Origin: Sciurus carolinensis
Taxonomy: Eukaryota; Chordata; Mammalia; Rodentia; Sciuridae
Length of the DNA: 64,000 nucleotides
Direction of reading: 5' to 3'
Assembly: GCF_902686445.1 (NCBI RefSeq)
Contig: NC_062219.1
Location: 108,129,160-108,193,159, forward strand
Below are positions 23,996 through 35,819 of the stretch, one piece after another. The notes beneath the pieces are model-generated. The model was not told the origin of the DNA and did not search any database. It saw nothing but the letters and a program-made list of their open reading frames with translations. Within the stretch, counting starts at the first letter, position 1; every line of letters starts with the position of its first letter. The position numbers and the translations under genes are program-made.

Positions 23996-24109
23996 TCAAA
24001 TTATGTTATGTACATGTATAAATATAGCATCATGAATTCCACTATTATGTATAATTACAATGCACCAATAACATTTTAAATATTAATTTTATTTTTACAT
24101 CATTTTAAT

Positions 24110-24880
24110 TTCATATTCAGCTATCAGAAGTAATACAGAGAAGAATCCTGTGCCCCCTCCAAATTCCCTCACCAGTAAAATCTTGCAAAACATAGTACAG
24201 TATCACAGCTGAATACAGACATTTACATACTCAAGATGAAGAAGATTTCCATCAAGATCCTCTTATGGTCACACACCTTGCCTTCCTCTTCTCAAATTCT
24301 TCCAATTACTAATCTTCATTTTTATAATTGCATCCTTTCATGAATTTTACATAAATAGTATTACACAGGATGAAAACATTTGAAATTGACTTTTTTTTGC
24401 TCAGCATGATTTGCTGCGGATTCATCCAAGTTGTTCCTTGCAATAATAATTTGATCCTTTCTCTTACTGAGCAAGAATCTATGTGTGGATGAACCACAGT
24501 TTAATTCACCATTCGAAGAACTTTTGGGCAGTTTCCAGTTTGGAGCTGATTTTTAAAAAGCTGCTATGAACTTTCATATACAGATTTTTGTATGACCGTA
24601 TCTTACTGTCTCTAAGACAAATATCTCAGTTCTAAACTCACAGGGTGGTATGACAGTTGCATGTTTAATTTTTAAGAAACTATCAACCTGTTTGTTGAAG
24701 TGGCTCTACTATCTTATACCTCTACTAGTTTTACATAAATGATCCCATTTTTACGAATGCTTTCCAGCATTTGGTGATATTGTCATTATTTATTTTAACC
24801 ATTCAAACAGATGGTTTATAATGTCACATTGTGGTTTTAATTTGTAAATGTTAGATGAGATTTTTTTCCATAGGTCTTGA
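24110..24880 (-). mobile_element. Ancient L1ME-type 3' end, antisense
   Basis: Read on the + strand it shows the typical antisense 3' UTR course of old L1ME elements: 'cagtatcacagctgaa', 'tttacataaatagtattaca', 'ttttttgctcagcatgattt', 'gcagtttccagtttggagct' and 'gctgctatgaac'. There is no coding content. A small L1 3'-terminal scrap at 23995-24090 lies just before it. Assignment is by remembered phrase order. Confidence 0.6.
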
Positions 24881-26392
24881 AGACTCGCTTCAAATTTTCC
24901 CAGTCTCTTTTCTCTCTGTTGTTCAGAGTGAACAATTTATGTTTTGTTTTGTTTTGTTTTTCCTTTCAGTTTATTGATTGTTTTCCTGTCCCTTCATTGT
25001 GCACTTGTGCCAACTGGAATCCATGCTTATTAATTCAGTGCTTTGGTTGTTTTTTCTGGATTTGACTATGCCTCACTAATAAAAAATAGAATATTTATGA
25101 AAAGGGTCATGCTCTTTTAAAAATTGAAAAATAGATAGATGTAAAATCTTTTTTTTTTTTTTTGTAACTTAGAATGAATGAGGACAGCTGTTCTTGTCAC
25201 TGGAGGAAACAAACCAACAAAGCAGAGGACAGTCTGAGAGTTACCTGAAGGACTGCCAATTAGTATTTTATGTCTGTTGGGGACATATTGGGGCCACCAG
25301 TCCTTAAATTTAAAACACCGCACCTTCCTATCTGGAAACCATGGTGGTATTTCAATCCAACATCAGTCATTAATTCCTTTTAATGGAATAATGTATCAAA
25401 GAAGCACAAGACTAATTCCTCTTGAAACAGATGAAGGAAGGAGAGAGTCTGAGCACAAGTCTCCATCTAACGCTTGCACATCCAGAAAACTTGATGACAG
25501 CACCAGAAACCTGCTGGAAAGGAGGATGTGAAGGAGAAAGACCACAGGAAATGCTAACTTGGAAGTGATAAGGTGTTACCACATGGCTTTGTAACAACGC
25601 ACACCCATGTGACCGTGAACAAAGTACTGTTTTCCTTGTCTACTAAATAAAGAGTAGGAATTTTAGACCCTCAACAGTACTACCCATCTGGCTTCACAGT
25701 CTTGTGCCAGGTCTGAATAGAATAAGTTAGTAAGGTTTAATAACAAATGAGCAATTATTATTTATGATAGGAAAAGGAGTAGGAAATTCCATTAAACTTG
25801 ATCCCAGTTGAAACTTGATTTTCACATTAATGCCTTGATCAAAGGCATTTCCACTCAAAATTGTCTCCTTGGGGTAAAATGTAAAATTAAACATTCTTTA
25901 AAAGGCGAACTTAATGAGAAGGCAAGAAAAGTCATTCCTTTGATTAAACACTATACATTAAGGATAATTCATGAATCTGCCTACTCTTCCCTAATCCTAC
26001 ACTGAATTAATTAATGCCTCTGCAGTAAAAGCCTGTGGGGGAAAAAACTTTGACAAAGGTCTTGCCAGTGCATAGGAAGTTAAACACAGAGCCTCTGCTT
26101 TTGTAAACCTTCTTCTGGAGAAGCTGCACTTCAGTTTTAAGCAACTGTCATCCTATAGTAGGTCACAGAGTTTTTTACAGTTTCTTGGGCAAGAGTAACA
26201 AGTTTTTTAAAATTAACTTTTGAGTTACTCAAAATATTATAATGAGTGAGAAAAGGAGAGCAGAGCAAACTTTCAAAGTAATGTATTGCATCCAATTGTT
26301 AATACTGTTTAGTTTGATTTTTGAAGTCTGGAATTATGCTTCACATTGACTTTATAAAGAGCCTTCTAAATATTGTATCAAGAGTAGCAAGA
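24881..26392. other. No recognisable feature
   Basis: Single-copy-looking DNA. Open frames at 25117-25323 (-), 25277-25531 (+) and 25808-26005 (+) are short and without motifs. A poly(T) run at 25149-25164 and a (GTTTT) stretch at 24942-24962 are simple repeats. Confidence 0.4.
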
Positions 26393-26619
26393 GAGCTGGG
26401 CATGGTGGCATACACCTGTAATCTCTGTGTCTCAAGAGACTGAGGCAGGAGCAAAGAAAGTTTGAGACTACTTTAAAACTTAGTGAGACTCTTAGCAACT
26501 TAGAGAAAGCCTGTTTCAAAATAAAAAATAAAAAAATGAATGGGGATATAACTCAGTGGTCAAGTGTCCCTGAGTTCAATCCCCAATACAAAAACATGAA
26601 AAAAAAAAAAAAAAAAAAA
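26393..26619 (+). repeat. Composite B1-ID SINE
   Basis: A 7SL-like head ('gctgggcatggtggcataca', 'cctgtaatctctgtg', 'gactgaggcaggag') is joined to an ID-like tRNA-derived tail ('tggggatataactcagtggt', 'gagttcaatccccaatac') and a poly(A) of about 20. Flanking 'agagtag' forms a short target-site duplication. This composite type is known from squirrels and dormice. Confidence 0.92.
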
Positions 26620-26779
26620 GAGTAGGAGAACACAGAATTTAACTCTCAAGATATAGAAAAGATGAGATCTGGTTAAATAACTCCATTTGAGTTAAGTCAG
26701 AAAAGCACAGTCTAGTAACTCTTGGGCTAGTGCTAGAAAAGATCTTTCCTATGCGTTTGTTGATGTGCTTACTGTAAAC

Positions 26780-26890
26780 ATAAGGTATAAATATTTCATA
26801 GGTAAGAAAATTGAGGATTAGATGATTTGGTTGACTTGCTTATATTTAGCAGCTTAATAAGTGATGGAAATAAGATTCAAATCTAGGAAT
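26780..26890 (-). repeat. MIR SINE, antisense
   Basis: The phrase order 'taggtaagaaaattgaggat', 'gacttgcttatatttagc', 'ataagtgatggaa', 'gattcaaatctagg' is the MIR body in reverse complement. Heavily diverged, as expected for a Mesozoic repeat. Confidence 0.7.
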
Positions 26891-27095
26891 CAAGATTCAT
26901 GAAAATCAATCAGGGATTAGAGGAGAAAAAAAAGAGGAACAACATAGAGTCATTTGATATCTTCTATGACTATACTGCTCCTCTTTCACATGTTTGAGCC
27001 TGTCATATGCTGTTGGACAAGTTCAACTTTATTCATGGATATCATTCTCAGGAATCACTAGAAAGTCTTGGTGCTTCCTCCTTTGCAGCTCAATA

Positions 27096-27454
27096 CAGAT
27101 GCTCCTTGACTTATGATCGAATTACATCTGATGAACCCATCATAAGTTGAAAATAATGTAAGTCAAAATATGCAACTAATTTGTACACCTAACCCTACTG
27201 AACATCACAGCTTCACAGCACAGTCCACTGAAGAGCAGAAGTTGTTCACCCGTATTGCATGGCTGACTGGCAGCTATAGCTCATAGACTGCTGTTTAACA
27301 TTAGACAAGAGAAGACTGTATCACATAACAGTAGTCCACAAAAGGTCACAACTCAAGAATCATCATGCAGCGTCTATTGAACAGAAATGGGTTTTATATT
27401 ATCATAAAGTCAAAAAATCGTTAACTCAAAATATGGTAAGTCAGGGACCAACTG
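27096..27454 (+). mobile_element. MER2-like (Tigger MITE) DNA transposon
   Basis: Flanked by TA on both sides (27094-27095 and 27455-27456), the Tc1/mariner-Tigger target duplication. The terminal inverted repeats pair 'cagatgctccttgacttatg' with the reverse of 'ggtaagtcagggaccaactg' in MER2 style. The interior contains 'cccatcataagttgaaaata' and 'attgcatggctgactggcag', which fit the MER2B group. No transposase. Confidence 0.85.
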
Positions 27455-27547
27455 TAGTTGAATTCTGTTTTTGTTAATTACCTAATTACCTTTCCTAGGT
27501 TTTAATCTTTTGATCCCACCAGGAATGAGAGATTCATTATTGGTAAT

Positions 27548-27951
27548 CGTTATGGTTTGAATGTGAGGTGTACCCCAAAAGCTCCTGTGTGAGATGATAC
27601 AAGAAGGTTCAGAGAAGAAATGATTGGGTTGTGAGAATCTAACCCAATCAGTGAATTAACTGAAGTAACTGAACCAACTGAAGTGGTGGGGTGTGGCTGG
27701 AGGAGGTGGGAATTGGGGGCATGGCTTTGGAGTATATATTTGTATCTGGCAAATGGAGAGTTCTCTGCTTTCTGATCTTCATGTGAGCTGCTTCCCTTCA
27801 CCATATTCTCCTGCCATGTTGTTTTGCTTTACCTTGAACCCTAAGGAATGGAGCCTACTGCCCATGGACTGAGACCTCTGAAACCATGAGCCCCCAAATA
27901 AAATTCTGCTCCTTTATAACTGTTATGGCAGAGAAAGGGCTAACTAAAACA
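27548..27951 (+). mobile_element. Solo MaLR-type LTR (rodent/sciurid form)
   Basis: Begins 'gttatggtttgaatgtgagg'. It has 'gattgggttgtgagaatcta', a TATA-like 'ggagtatatatttg' (27729), a CT-rich 'agagttctctgctttctga', and 'gactgagacctctgaaacca', followed by an AATAAA signal (27897) and the 'gctaactaaaac' end. The same LTR type occurs at 48502-48940 and, more diverged, at 35325-35815. No internal retroviral sequence adjoins it. Confidence 0.85.
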
Positions 27952-28576
27952 ATAGTTTTATCAGGATTTACTTCAAGGCAGCATAGAGAGGAGCAAGCAC
28001 TGAGAACAGGGTTTGATGAGGCATAGAAGAGAGAGTACAAGATCACTGAGAAAAGGAGGTGGGATCAGGGAAGGAGCAGAGAGCCACCAGGAAGCAAAGG
28101 GCAAAGTGTAGAGCAGAGCTGTCATAACTGTTGCATCAAATCAAAATGCATCAGAATCATGCCTAGATCTTTTCTCTCCTTTTGGCTTTTCCTCAGTGTA
28201 GAAAAAAAGAACATGAACAAAAGCAGAAGGAGATAGGAGGTTCAGGACTGCAATGTTTTAAAAGTTTACTTTTGGTTAAGTAGAGTTAACTAAGGGTTTC
28301 TAAAGTCCAAGACACATTCCTACCATGAGTTACTACTTTGTCCAAGTATTTCTAAGTAGGCAAGACATCTGTCTGGGATAGATGTTGATTTAAGTGATTG
28401 CCCCTCTTTGAACTCTTAACTACCTGATGGGCAGAGTGCTAAATTCCTTAAGTACATTAGCATATGCAATAATTTCAACACTGCTGTGGAGTAGATTATC
28501 CGTACTCAACCATAATACATGAAGACATTTTAAGCGAAGAGGTGAAGTCTTTGTCATGGTCATTGAATTATTAAGT
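27952..28576. other. No recognisable feature
   Basis: Single-copy-looking sequence between two LTRs. No motif or long frame. Confidence 0.4.
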
Positions 28577-28953
28577 AATTGTTTTAGTCTATTGAGGCTG
28601 CTATAACAAAATATCATAAAGTAGTAGCTTATAAACAACTGAAATTTATTTCTCACAGTTCTGGAGACTGAAACTCAAAGATCAAGTCACCAGCAGAATT
28701 AATGTCTGGTGTGGGTCCAGACGTGATTCACAGATGGTCATTTTTAGTGATTTTTTTTTTTCCTATAATGACAGAAGGATTAAAGTGTCTTTCTTGACCT
28801 TCCTTTATTAGGGTATTAATCTCAGTCATGAGTGTTCTGCTTCACAGGACTCAGTCAGATCCCACAGGTCCTGCCTCTGAATACCATCACCTTGTGGATT
28901 TTTAACATGTGAACTTGGGGAGGACATGAACATTGAAGCTATAGCATATCTGA
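28577..28953 (-). mobile_element. MLT1-type MaLR LTR, antisense
   Basis: Antisense LTR: 'ttttagtctattgaggctgc', 'tataacaaaatatcataaa', 'atttatttctcacagttctg', and a body with 'tgcctctgaataccatcacc', 'acttggggaggacatgaac'. This is the standard reverse-complement course of MLT1/MST LTRs. Solo and diverged. Confidence 0.8.
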
Positions 28954-29164
28954 GCAACAATTTGAAGTCAGCTCTTTGAAGGTCCAAAGCCTTACAGATT
29001 GGCCTTTGCATTTAGAAATGCTTCCTTTAGAAAGAGGATGGAGAAGGTAATAGCATCAACATCAGCAATTATAACTTAGATTCAGAGATGGTTAGTTCTG
29101 TCAAGAAATAGTCAAAGCACTGTATGTGAATTTTCTTTAAATCTACCCTCAGTTTTCTCAGAAA

Positions 29165-29258
29165 GGAATTAAAATTTTGCCATTTTACTGATGAGGAAAC
29201 AGAGGCAGAGAAAGTGAACAACTTTCCAGATGGTAGAACAGAAGTTCTAAGCAGCACA
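29165..29258 (-). repeat. MIR SINE, antisense
   Basis: 'ttactgatgaggaaacagag' and 'aagtgaacaactttccagat' match the antisense MIR core. Short and diverged. Confidence 0.65.
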
Positions 29259-29514
29259 GTTTATTCCACAAGTTTTATTCCTGTCAACTAGGAGTCAAAA
29301 TGAATGATGGTTCAACAGGAATGTCTAAAAAGGATGATATTATGAATGTATTCTTGAAGGAAACCCTTCATGCAATTGATAAATTTGTCATTTCCACCAA
29401 TATTTGTATAAATCTGTATATCTGTGTAGACTATCAAAACTATGATACCTTTGAAAATTAGTAAGGATAAAACATTTGATCACATTTACTGAAAATTATT
29501 ACAGAAGTATATGA

Positions 29515-30420
29515 GCTAAGGAACTGAACAGAAACTTCACAGAAGATATACAATCGATCAACAAATGTAAGAAAAAAATGTTCAACATATCTAGCAATTA
29601 GATAAATGCAAATCAAAAGTACTCTAAGATTTCATCTTAGTCCAATCAGAACGGCAATTATCAAGAATACAAGCAACAATAAATGTTGGCGAGGATGTGG
29701 CGGAAAAGGTACATTTGTACATTGCTGGTGGGAATGCAAAATGGTGTAACCACTATGGAAGCAATATGGAGATTCCTCAGAAAACTTGGGAATGGAGTAA
29801 CTGTTCGACCTAGTTATCCTACTCCTCCGTTTATACCTAAAGGACTTAAAATCAACATACTACAGTGACACAGCCACCTCAATGTTTATAGCAGCTCAGT
29901 TCACCACAGCTAAAATATGGAACAAACTAGATGTCCTGTAACAGATGAATGGATAAAGAAAATGTGATATATATATAATATTCATATATATATATATGAA
30001 TATTACTCAGCTTTAGAGAAGAATGAAATTATGGCATTTGCTGATAAGTGGGTGGAGTTAGAGAATATTGTGCTAAATGAAATAAGTCAAACCCAAAAAA
30101 CCAAAGGCCAAATATTTTCTCTGATATGCAGATGCTAATTAACAATAAGGAGGGGATAGGGAAGAATAGAGTTATTTTATATTAGATAGAGGGGAGTGGT
30201 GGAGAGGAAGAGGTGTGGGGGTAGAAAGGATAGTAGAGTGAAACAGATATTATTACCTCATGTACATATATGACTGCATGGCTGATGTGATCCTACTATA
30301 TGTATAATCAGAAAAATGAGAAATTACACTCCACTTATGTAAGATCTATCAAAATGTATAATGCATTCTGCTGCATGTACAACAAATTAGAACAAATTTA
30401 GAAAGTTTAAAAAATAAATT
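29515..30420 (+). mobile_element. 5'-truncated L1 3' end
   Basis: From 'aacagaaacttcacagaaga' it reads as the last third of ORF2, including 'aataaatgttggcgaggatg' and 'cattgctggtgggaatgc' (zinc-knuckle region, C-W-x-x-C and H-C-W-W pattern), through 'gcatttgctgataagtgggt', then a purine-rich 3' UTR ending in an A-rich tail near 30415. Frames are broken. A peptide at 29683-29868 preserves 'ARMWRKRY' and 'FLRKLGNG' parts. Within it, a perfect palindrome lies at 29976-30005. Confidence 0.92.
29976..30005. repeat. Perfect 30-bp AT palindrome
   Basis: Left arm 'taatattcatatata' and right arm its exact reverse complement 'tatatatgaatatta', with no spacer. It replaces the usual 'tatatacacaatggaat' stretch of L1 ORF2, so it arose after insertion or in the source copy. 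Confidence 0.95.
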
Positions 30421-33049
30421 TAGATTATACTAACAAAGGATACTTTGCCAAGTGACCCTACCTCTGATATTTTACTGAGATGGTTCTGATTTTATAACTA
30501 AATGCAAATCTTAATTTTAAGAATCAGCTTTTCACCTGGTCCTGAATTTTTTTTTTTAATTTGACTGATCCTTTTGAAATTTTTATGAAGCTCTTATTCC
30601 ATTAAGAATCTTTTATAATATTTTTATTTACTGAAATCCTAGGAATTCTCCCTTCTGCCCTGCTCTTCCATGCCAAGTTTCCTGATTGGTCAATAGTCAG
30701 ATCTCCATCAATGATTGACTCTGTGCAGATACACCAATCTAAGAGACTCTGATAAACCTTCCTCACTCATGTTCTCCATAATTTGGTTCATCTTTTCTGT
30801 AAATTTTTCATGCAGGGACATCAAGTCCCCTTAAATGTGATACTGTATATCAGACCAGTATTCTTGGGCATCCTTATTAACAAGGATCCTTTTATTAGGT
30901 ATAAAGTATGATAGTTCAGTCCAAATATCCAGAAAATCCTTCTGTACATGCTAGGTTATGTTACATCCAACAAGTCACTGAGTTCTTCTAATATAAACTA
31001 GTTCTCCTTCTAGTTCCTAAATTGATTTACTTGCTCATATACATTTGTAGTAACTTTAAACAAAACAAAGACAATAAGTAAGAGTTTTCAAGTGGGTGGA
31101 TGATTTTTTTAATTAGTTAGTTTATTGGTTTCTTCTGCTAAAATACAGTAGCTTAGATCCTATCCATAACACAAGTCATCCCCCCAAAAGCCCCTGTAAT
31201 TGTACTTGTATACTGAACTTTCAATTGAAAGCCATTTGGGAAAATTCCACTTGATATTTAAAGAGAAATCATTAAATGCAGATATTAATGACCACTTTGA
31301 AACTGCTCATTCAGTACACTCATTGAAGCCCAACAGACTGGAAATGGAAAAGGAAGCCATCATCCCTTTGATAAGTTGACATCTGCATTAGAAAAATCTT
31401 TGAGCTGGAATTTAAAATGCCAAAAGTGGAAATTTATTTCATCAAGCAATGCTGAGTTGAATTTTTAAATATTTTTTCATTTAAATTTAGTTCAGTAAGT
31501 ATCCTGAAGATATATTTATGATGATGGGAAAACTGCCCTGATTTATAGTGATTTATATGTGCAGTTCATAAACAAACACCTGGAGAGCTAAGTTGGTTTT
31601 GATTGGACTTTGGGAAAAGAAGTTCATCTATTTTTGAGTTTTCTTACCTTAAAATTGTGAACATCTGTGTAACTAAATGTTTTTGCTCCTTAAAATGAAA
31701 ATAAATTTCCCATGGTAAGTGTAAAGGAATCTAATACAAAATTTTAAATCCCTCTGTTATTTGAGTTTCTATTTAGTTTCCAGTGGCATGTTATCCAACT
31801 GATTTTCTAATATAAGTGGTAACACTTTTAGTTCTAGTACTCTATATAGTGACTTATCTTGGCCACTGATATCTTTTCTTCTCCCTCAAATTTCAACACT
31901 CATGTCTCCCAATTCTGATTTTATTACTGAAAAATGTACTTCTAGCGTCTTCCAACTCTTTTTATTTGCTCTTGTGGTTTATTCCTAAACAAGAATGAAA
32001 ATAACTTGTTACTTCCAGACCCCTGTGGTTATTCTCCCTGGGTCCAGAGACTCTCCCTTCTGTCACACCTTGCTTTGCCAGGTAACTCATTTGGTTTGTT
32101 ATTACTGTAGTCCTAAAGAATGAATCCATTCAATGCTCTGCTGGTCTTAAGAGGTTCCCTGATAGAAAAATTTTGTGTGGTTGCTAACCATTAAGTACTT
32201 AATTTTAAAAGATATTAAGAAATATATATATTTGAAGTGGATAATGGAACAAGGGTATTTTTCCCTTTGACCTCCTGGGCAAATTTAAGGAGAAAAATAT
32301 CTAATTTGTCCAAAATAGTAATGATTCTATATGTGAATTTCTTATATTTCATAAGAAATAGGATATAGGGATACAATTCTATTCTAAGGATGATTTTAAT
32401 GGCAAATGTTTTCTTCCTGTCAGAAGGTACTATAAACCTAAGATCCTGATACATATATATCTCCACAGGAGAAGGCAGAAAAAGAATTTTAAAAGGATAG
32501 AAACATGCATACATATCCTTACTCTTTCAGTTGGCAGAGCTTTCAAAGAGTAACCCCCAGAGTAGAGAGAACACCTAACTTCTAGATCTTGGTTTTTAAT
32601 ATCATTCTCTAACACAAGGAACCAGGACTTCATAAAGAGGTGACAGGTTCTAGGGCTAGGACATAGAATGCACAAAAGCAACCTAGAACATGTGATAGCT
32701 GCAGAAAAATAAATGCTTAAGAAAGAAGCTACATGATAACAAAATATCTTTATAATGATAAAAGGAAAAAATATACTACAAGTATCTCCTTAAAATATTT
32801 CCTTCTATTTTCATATGATGCATCTATTGCTACAACAGTGGTGTACCCATGATTCAAATCACATCAATTATGTATTTCAATGGATTGGTTATGATTCTTA
32901 TTTGTATATATTAGAAAACACTTTTCAAACTGGCATTAGCAAAAATTGGAATTTTAGGCCCAATATATAAAGGGGAAATCTCATTTCTGTTATACTGAGT
33001 CCAAAATTAAAGAATTAGAAGGAGTCCAATAACTATGTCTTTATCATAG

Positions 33050-33050
<1 letters not shown>
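30421..33050. other. Mostly single-copy DNA; possible conserved element 31190-31480
   Basis: No repeat or gene that I recognise. 31190-31480 lacks repeat texture and holds closely spaced TF-like words, such as 'cctttgataag' (TCF/SOX-like) and 'gatattaatgacc' (homeodomain-like). The frames at 32215-32681 (-) are AT-rich chance openings. Confidence 0.35.
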
Positions 33051-33052
<2 letters not shown>

Positions 33053-33088
<36 letters not shown>

Positions 33089-33100
33089 ACACACAAACAC
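33053..33100. repeat. (CA)n microsatellite
   Basis: About 20 CA units with minor interruptions (TCACAC, AAACAC). Likely length-polymorphic. Confidence 0.97.
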
Positions 33101-33119
33101 CATGGTCTGAGAGAATCTT

Positions 33120-33232
33120 TACCTTAGTTTATTTCTTGCTTCTATAAGAGAATACCCAAGAGCAGATCATTGACAAAGAAAATAAATTTATTTCTTGCAG
33201 GTCTGGAGCCTAAGAAATCCAAATCTTCGTCT
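33120..33232 (-). mobile_element. MaLR LTR end fragment, antisense
   Basis: 'tagtttatttcttgcttcta', 'aataaatttatttcttgcag' and 'gtctggagcctaagaaatcc' are the antisense 3' terminus of a MaLR LTR. Only about 110 bp remain. Confidence 0.65.
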
Positions 33233-34169
33233 TATATATTTGTAACTTAAAACTCTAAAATTAAGAGGAAAGAACGTTTTTAAAACCATACTGCTACTTT
33301 TAGAGTGAAATTAAAAAATAATATATATGCCTGATGAAAATTACTCTTTAAATAAAAACAAAAACCATTTAAAGTCTCTGAGAATCTGTCCAAGTACATG
33401 CAGCATATGAAGGAACACTGACTCGAGAATGTCTGTGAAACTTGAGTATGAACAGTATCTGCTGCACTTGAACTTGCCTCACTTCCTCTCCCGCCCACCT
33501 CAACTTAGCAGGGTGGGCACTGCAATCTCCTTTGGGTCTGGCCAAGACGAAGGAGCTTTATTTCCTCTCAGCTCCCAGACAAGGGTATGGTGTCTCACTG
33601 ATAAAGACAAGCCACTAGTATTTTACCTCCTCTTCACCTCCAGGCTGTATTAGAAGGGATAAATTCTTAATGAATACAACAAAAAAATTAAATAGATGCT
33701 TTCATCATCCTTTCGCACTTACTGGGCGCAGGCTATTTTCTAGGCACTGCAGGGCAAGAGTAGTGGGGCTCCAAGAGTCATAACATCAGATCACTCATAG
33801 AGTACAAGTTCCATGTCAGAAAATGCAAGCCTAGGAGACCAGAGGTTACTGCCATCACCCAGTGCACTGCTTGTGAGAAAGAGTGACACTCTTGCCTCCT
33901 ACTCTGAATAAATGGCTCAGAGATTTTGCCCAATGGGAGAGACCATCCATAGAACAAGAGATCTCTTAAAGTTCTCCCCAAAGGAACTCCTGTGCTTTGA
34001 AACAGAATATGAGGATGACCACATCGAAGAGTATTCTTATAGACAACATATTTTTTTTTAGTAAACAATTTAGAGGAGTCTGGTAGCACCATAAGACCAA
34101 TAAGACAAACTATAAGGTATCTATTTGACCAGATAGAACCAGAACAAGAGACAGCTAAAAAGAACTCTT
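33233..34169. other. No recognisable feature
   Basis: Somewhat GC-richer than average (33450-33650) but without splice-flanked coding evidence. The opposing open frames (33280-33498 minus, 33429-33653 plus, 33778-34092 minus) show no domain. The right part could be the decayed 5' region of the L1M that follows. Confidence 0.4.
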
Positions 34170-35324
34170 CAAGGGTCAGAAAAAAATAATGACTTCAGAG
34201 ACTACTACTGCAAAGAAATCTGAATTGAAATAAGGAGTAATATATGTCTCTAGAATTCAGTTGAAAAAAAAAAAAAAAAGTGGATCCTAACAACTGATTG
34301 TGACTCCAACAGAGGCATATTACTTAACAGATAGATCAGAGAAGACATATAGAGAGCACTGATAAAATCACTGTGGTCACACTGTGTTTGTATGCAAAAG
34401 ATTAATCCTTCTGAAGAGAAGAATTAAAAAGCGAGGAGTGTGACCAATAAACAAAAAACCAAAAGGGAAAACAACAGAAACTTCCTGTATGGGTGCCAAA
34501 TATTGGATTTAACATGCAAAGACACCAAAGAAACCATTATGAGTATGTTCAAATAACTAACGGAAACCATGTTTGTAGAAAGAAGATGAAAGGATAATGT
34601 CATATAAATGGAGAATATCAACAGAATGATATTTATTATTAAAAAATTTTATAACTGGTAAGTAAAATAACTGAAATAAAAAATTCACTAAGGGGACTTA
34701 ACAGTAAATTTGAACTGGCTAGAAGAAAGGATCAGAAAACATGATGATGGATTGAAAAATATTTGGCAGTGAAAACAGAGAAAAAAAGAAAGAAAATCAG
34801 TGGGTGTATTCTAGAGAAATGTACCATGAACAGTAAAAGCATAGGCATAACATGAGTACCAGGAAGACAGGAGAAAGTAAAAGGAGATGTAAGGGTTCAG
34901 TATTTGTGAAACTTGGTTAAAAACACCAATCTATACATACAAGATGTTCAACAAAATCCAAGTAGGATAAACACAAAGGGATCTGTATCAAGACACATCA
35001 CTATAAAAATGCTAAAAGATAGCACTGAAAGAAGTAAGAGAGAATGACTCATTACATACAGAGAAACATGAAAAATGATTAACAGTAGACTTGTCTTGAG
35101 AAAAAATGGAGACCAGAAGGCATCAAGATAACATATTCAAAGTGCTGGAAAAAAAAAAAAAAAAACTCTCAACTAAGAATATTCATTCCAACAAAACTAT
35201 CTTTCAAAATGGAAGGTGTGACAGTTTCTCAGATAAACAAAAACTAAGAGAATTCATTGCTAGCACAACTACCTTATAGGAAAGACTAAAATAAACGGAA
35301 AATATATAGATTAAATGGTAATTG
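34170..35324 (+). mobile_element. Old L1M ORF1 region
   Basis: The end is the clearest part: 'ggagaccagaaggcatcaag', 'acatattcaaagtgctgg', 'aaaactatctttcaaaatgg' and 'ctcagataaacaaaaac' match the L1M ORF1 C-terminal domain order. Upstream lies the degenerate coiled-coil region ('atggagaatatcaac' at 34610, 'ggatcagaaaacatgatgat' at 34729). There is no intact frame. The element is broken off by an LTR. Confidence 0.7.
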
Positions 35325-35815
35325 TTATCAGGTGGATGTGAGGTGACGCTCCCAACAAAAGAAAAGCTCATGTTAGGTATTTCAGTAATGTTAGAGATAA
35401 AATGATTAGATGATGAGAGCTATAGCTTCATCAGTGGACCTATTTGATGAATTGATAATTGGAATGGACTAACTGGGTGGTAAATGTAGGCAGGTAGGGT
35501 AAGGCTTGAGGAAGTTAGGTCACTAAGGGTGTGCCATTGAGTATTATATCTTCTCCCTTGTACCTAACTCTCTCTTGAGGTCTCTCTTTCCTCTCTCCTC
35601 TCTCCAATCTCTCTCTCTTCCCACAACTGCCAGGAGCTGACCAGCTTTCCTCTGCCACATCCTTCTGCCATGAAGTTCTGCCTTGCCTTTGGCTGCGAGC
35701 AATGGACTCAGCCAATCATGAACTGAACATCTGAAACTGTGAGCCCCAAATCTTCCAGTTCTAAGTTGTTTTTGTCAGGCATTTTGGTCACACCCACTAA
35801 AGGCTGACTGACACA
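35325..35815 (+). mobile_element. Diverged MaLR-type LTR
   Basis: Same plan as the LTR at 27548, but longer and more diverged: 'ggtggatgtgaggtgacg' at the left, a CT-rich region at 35570-35620, 'ctgccatgaagttctgcctt', 'catctgaaactgtgagcccc', and an end with 'taaaggctgactgacaca'. It lies between L1M ORF1 and ORF2 sequence. Confidence 0.75.
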
Positions 35816-35819
35816 GTAA

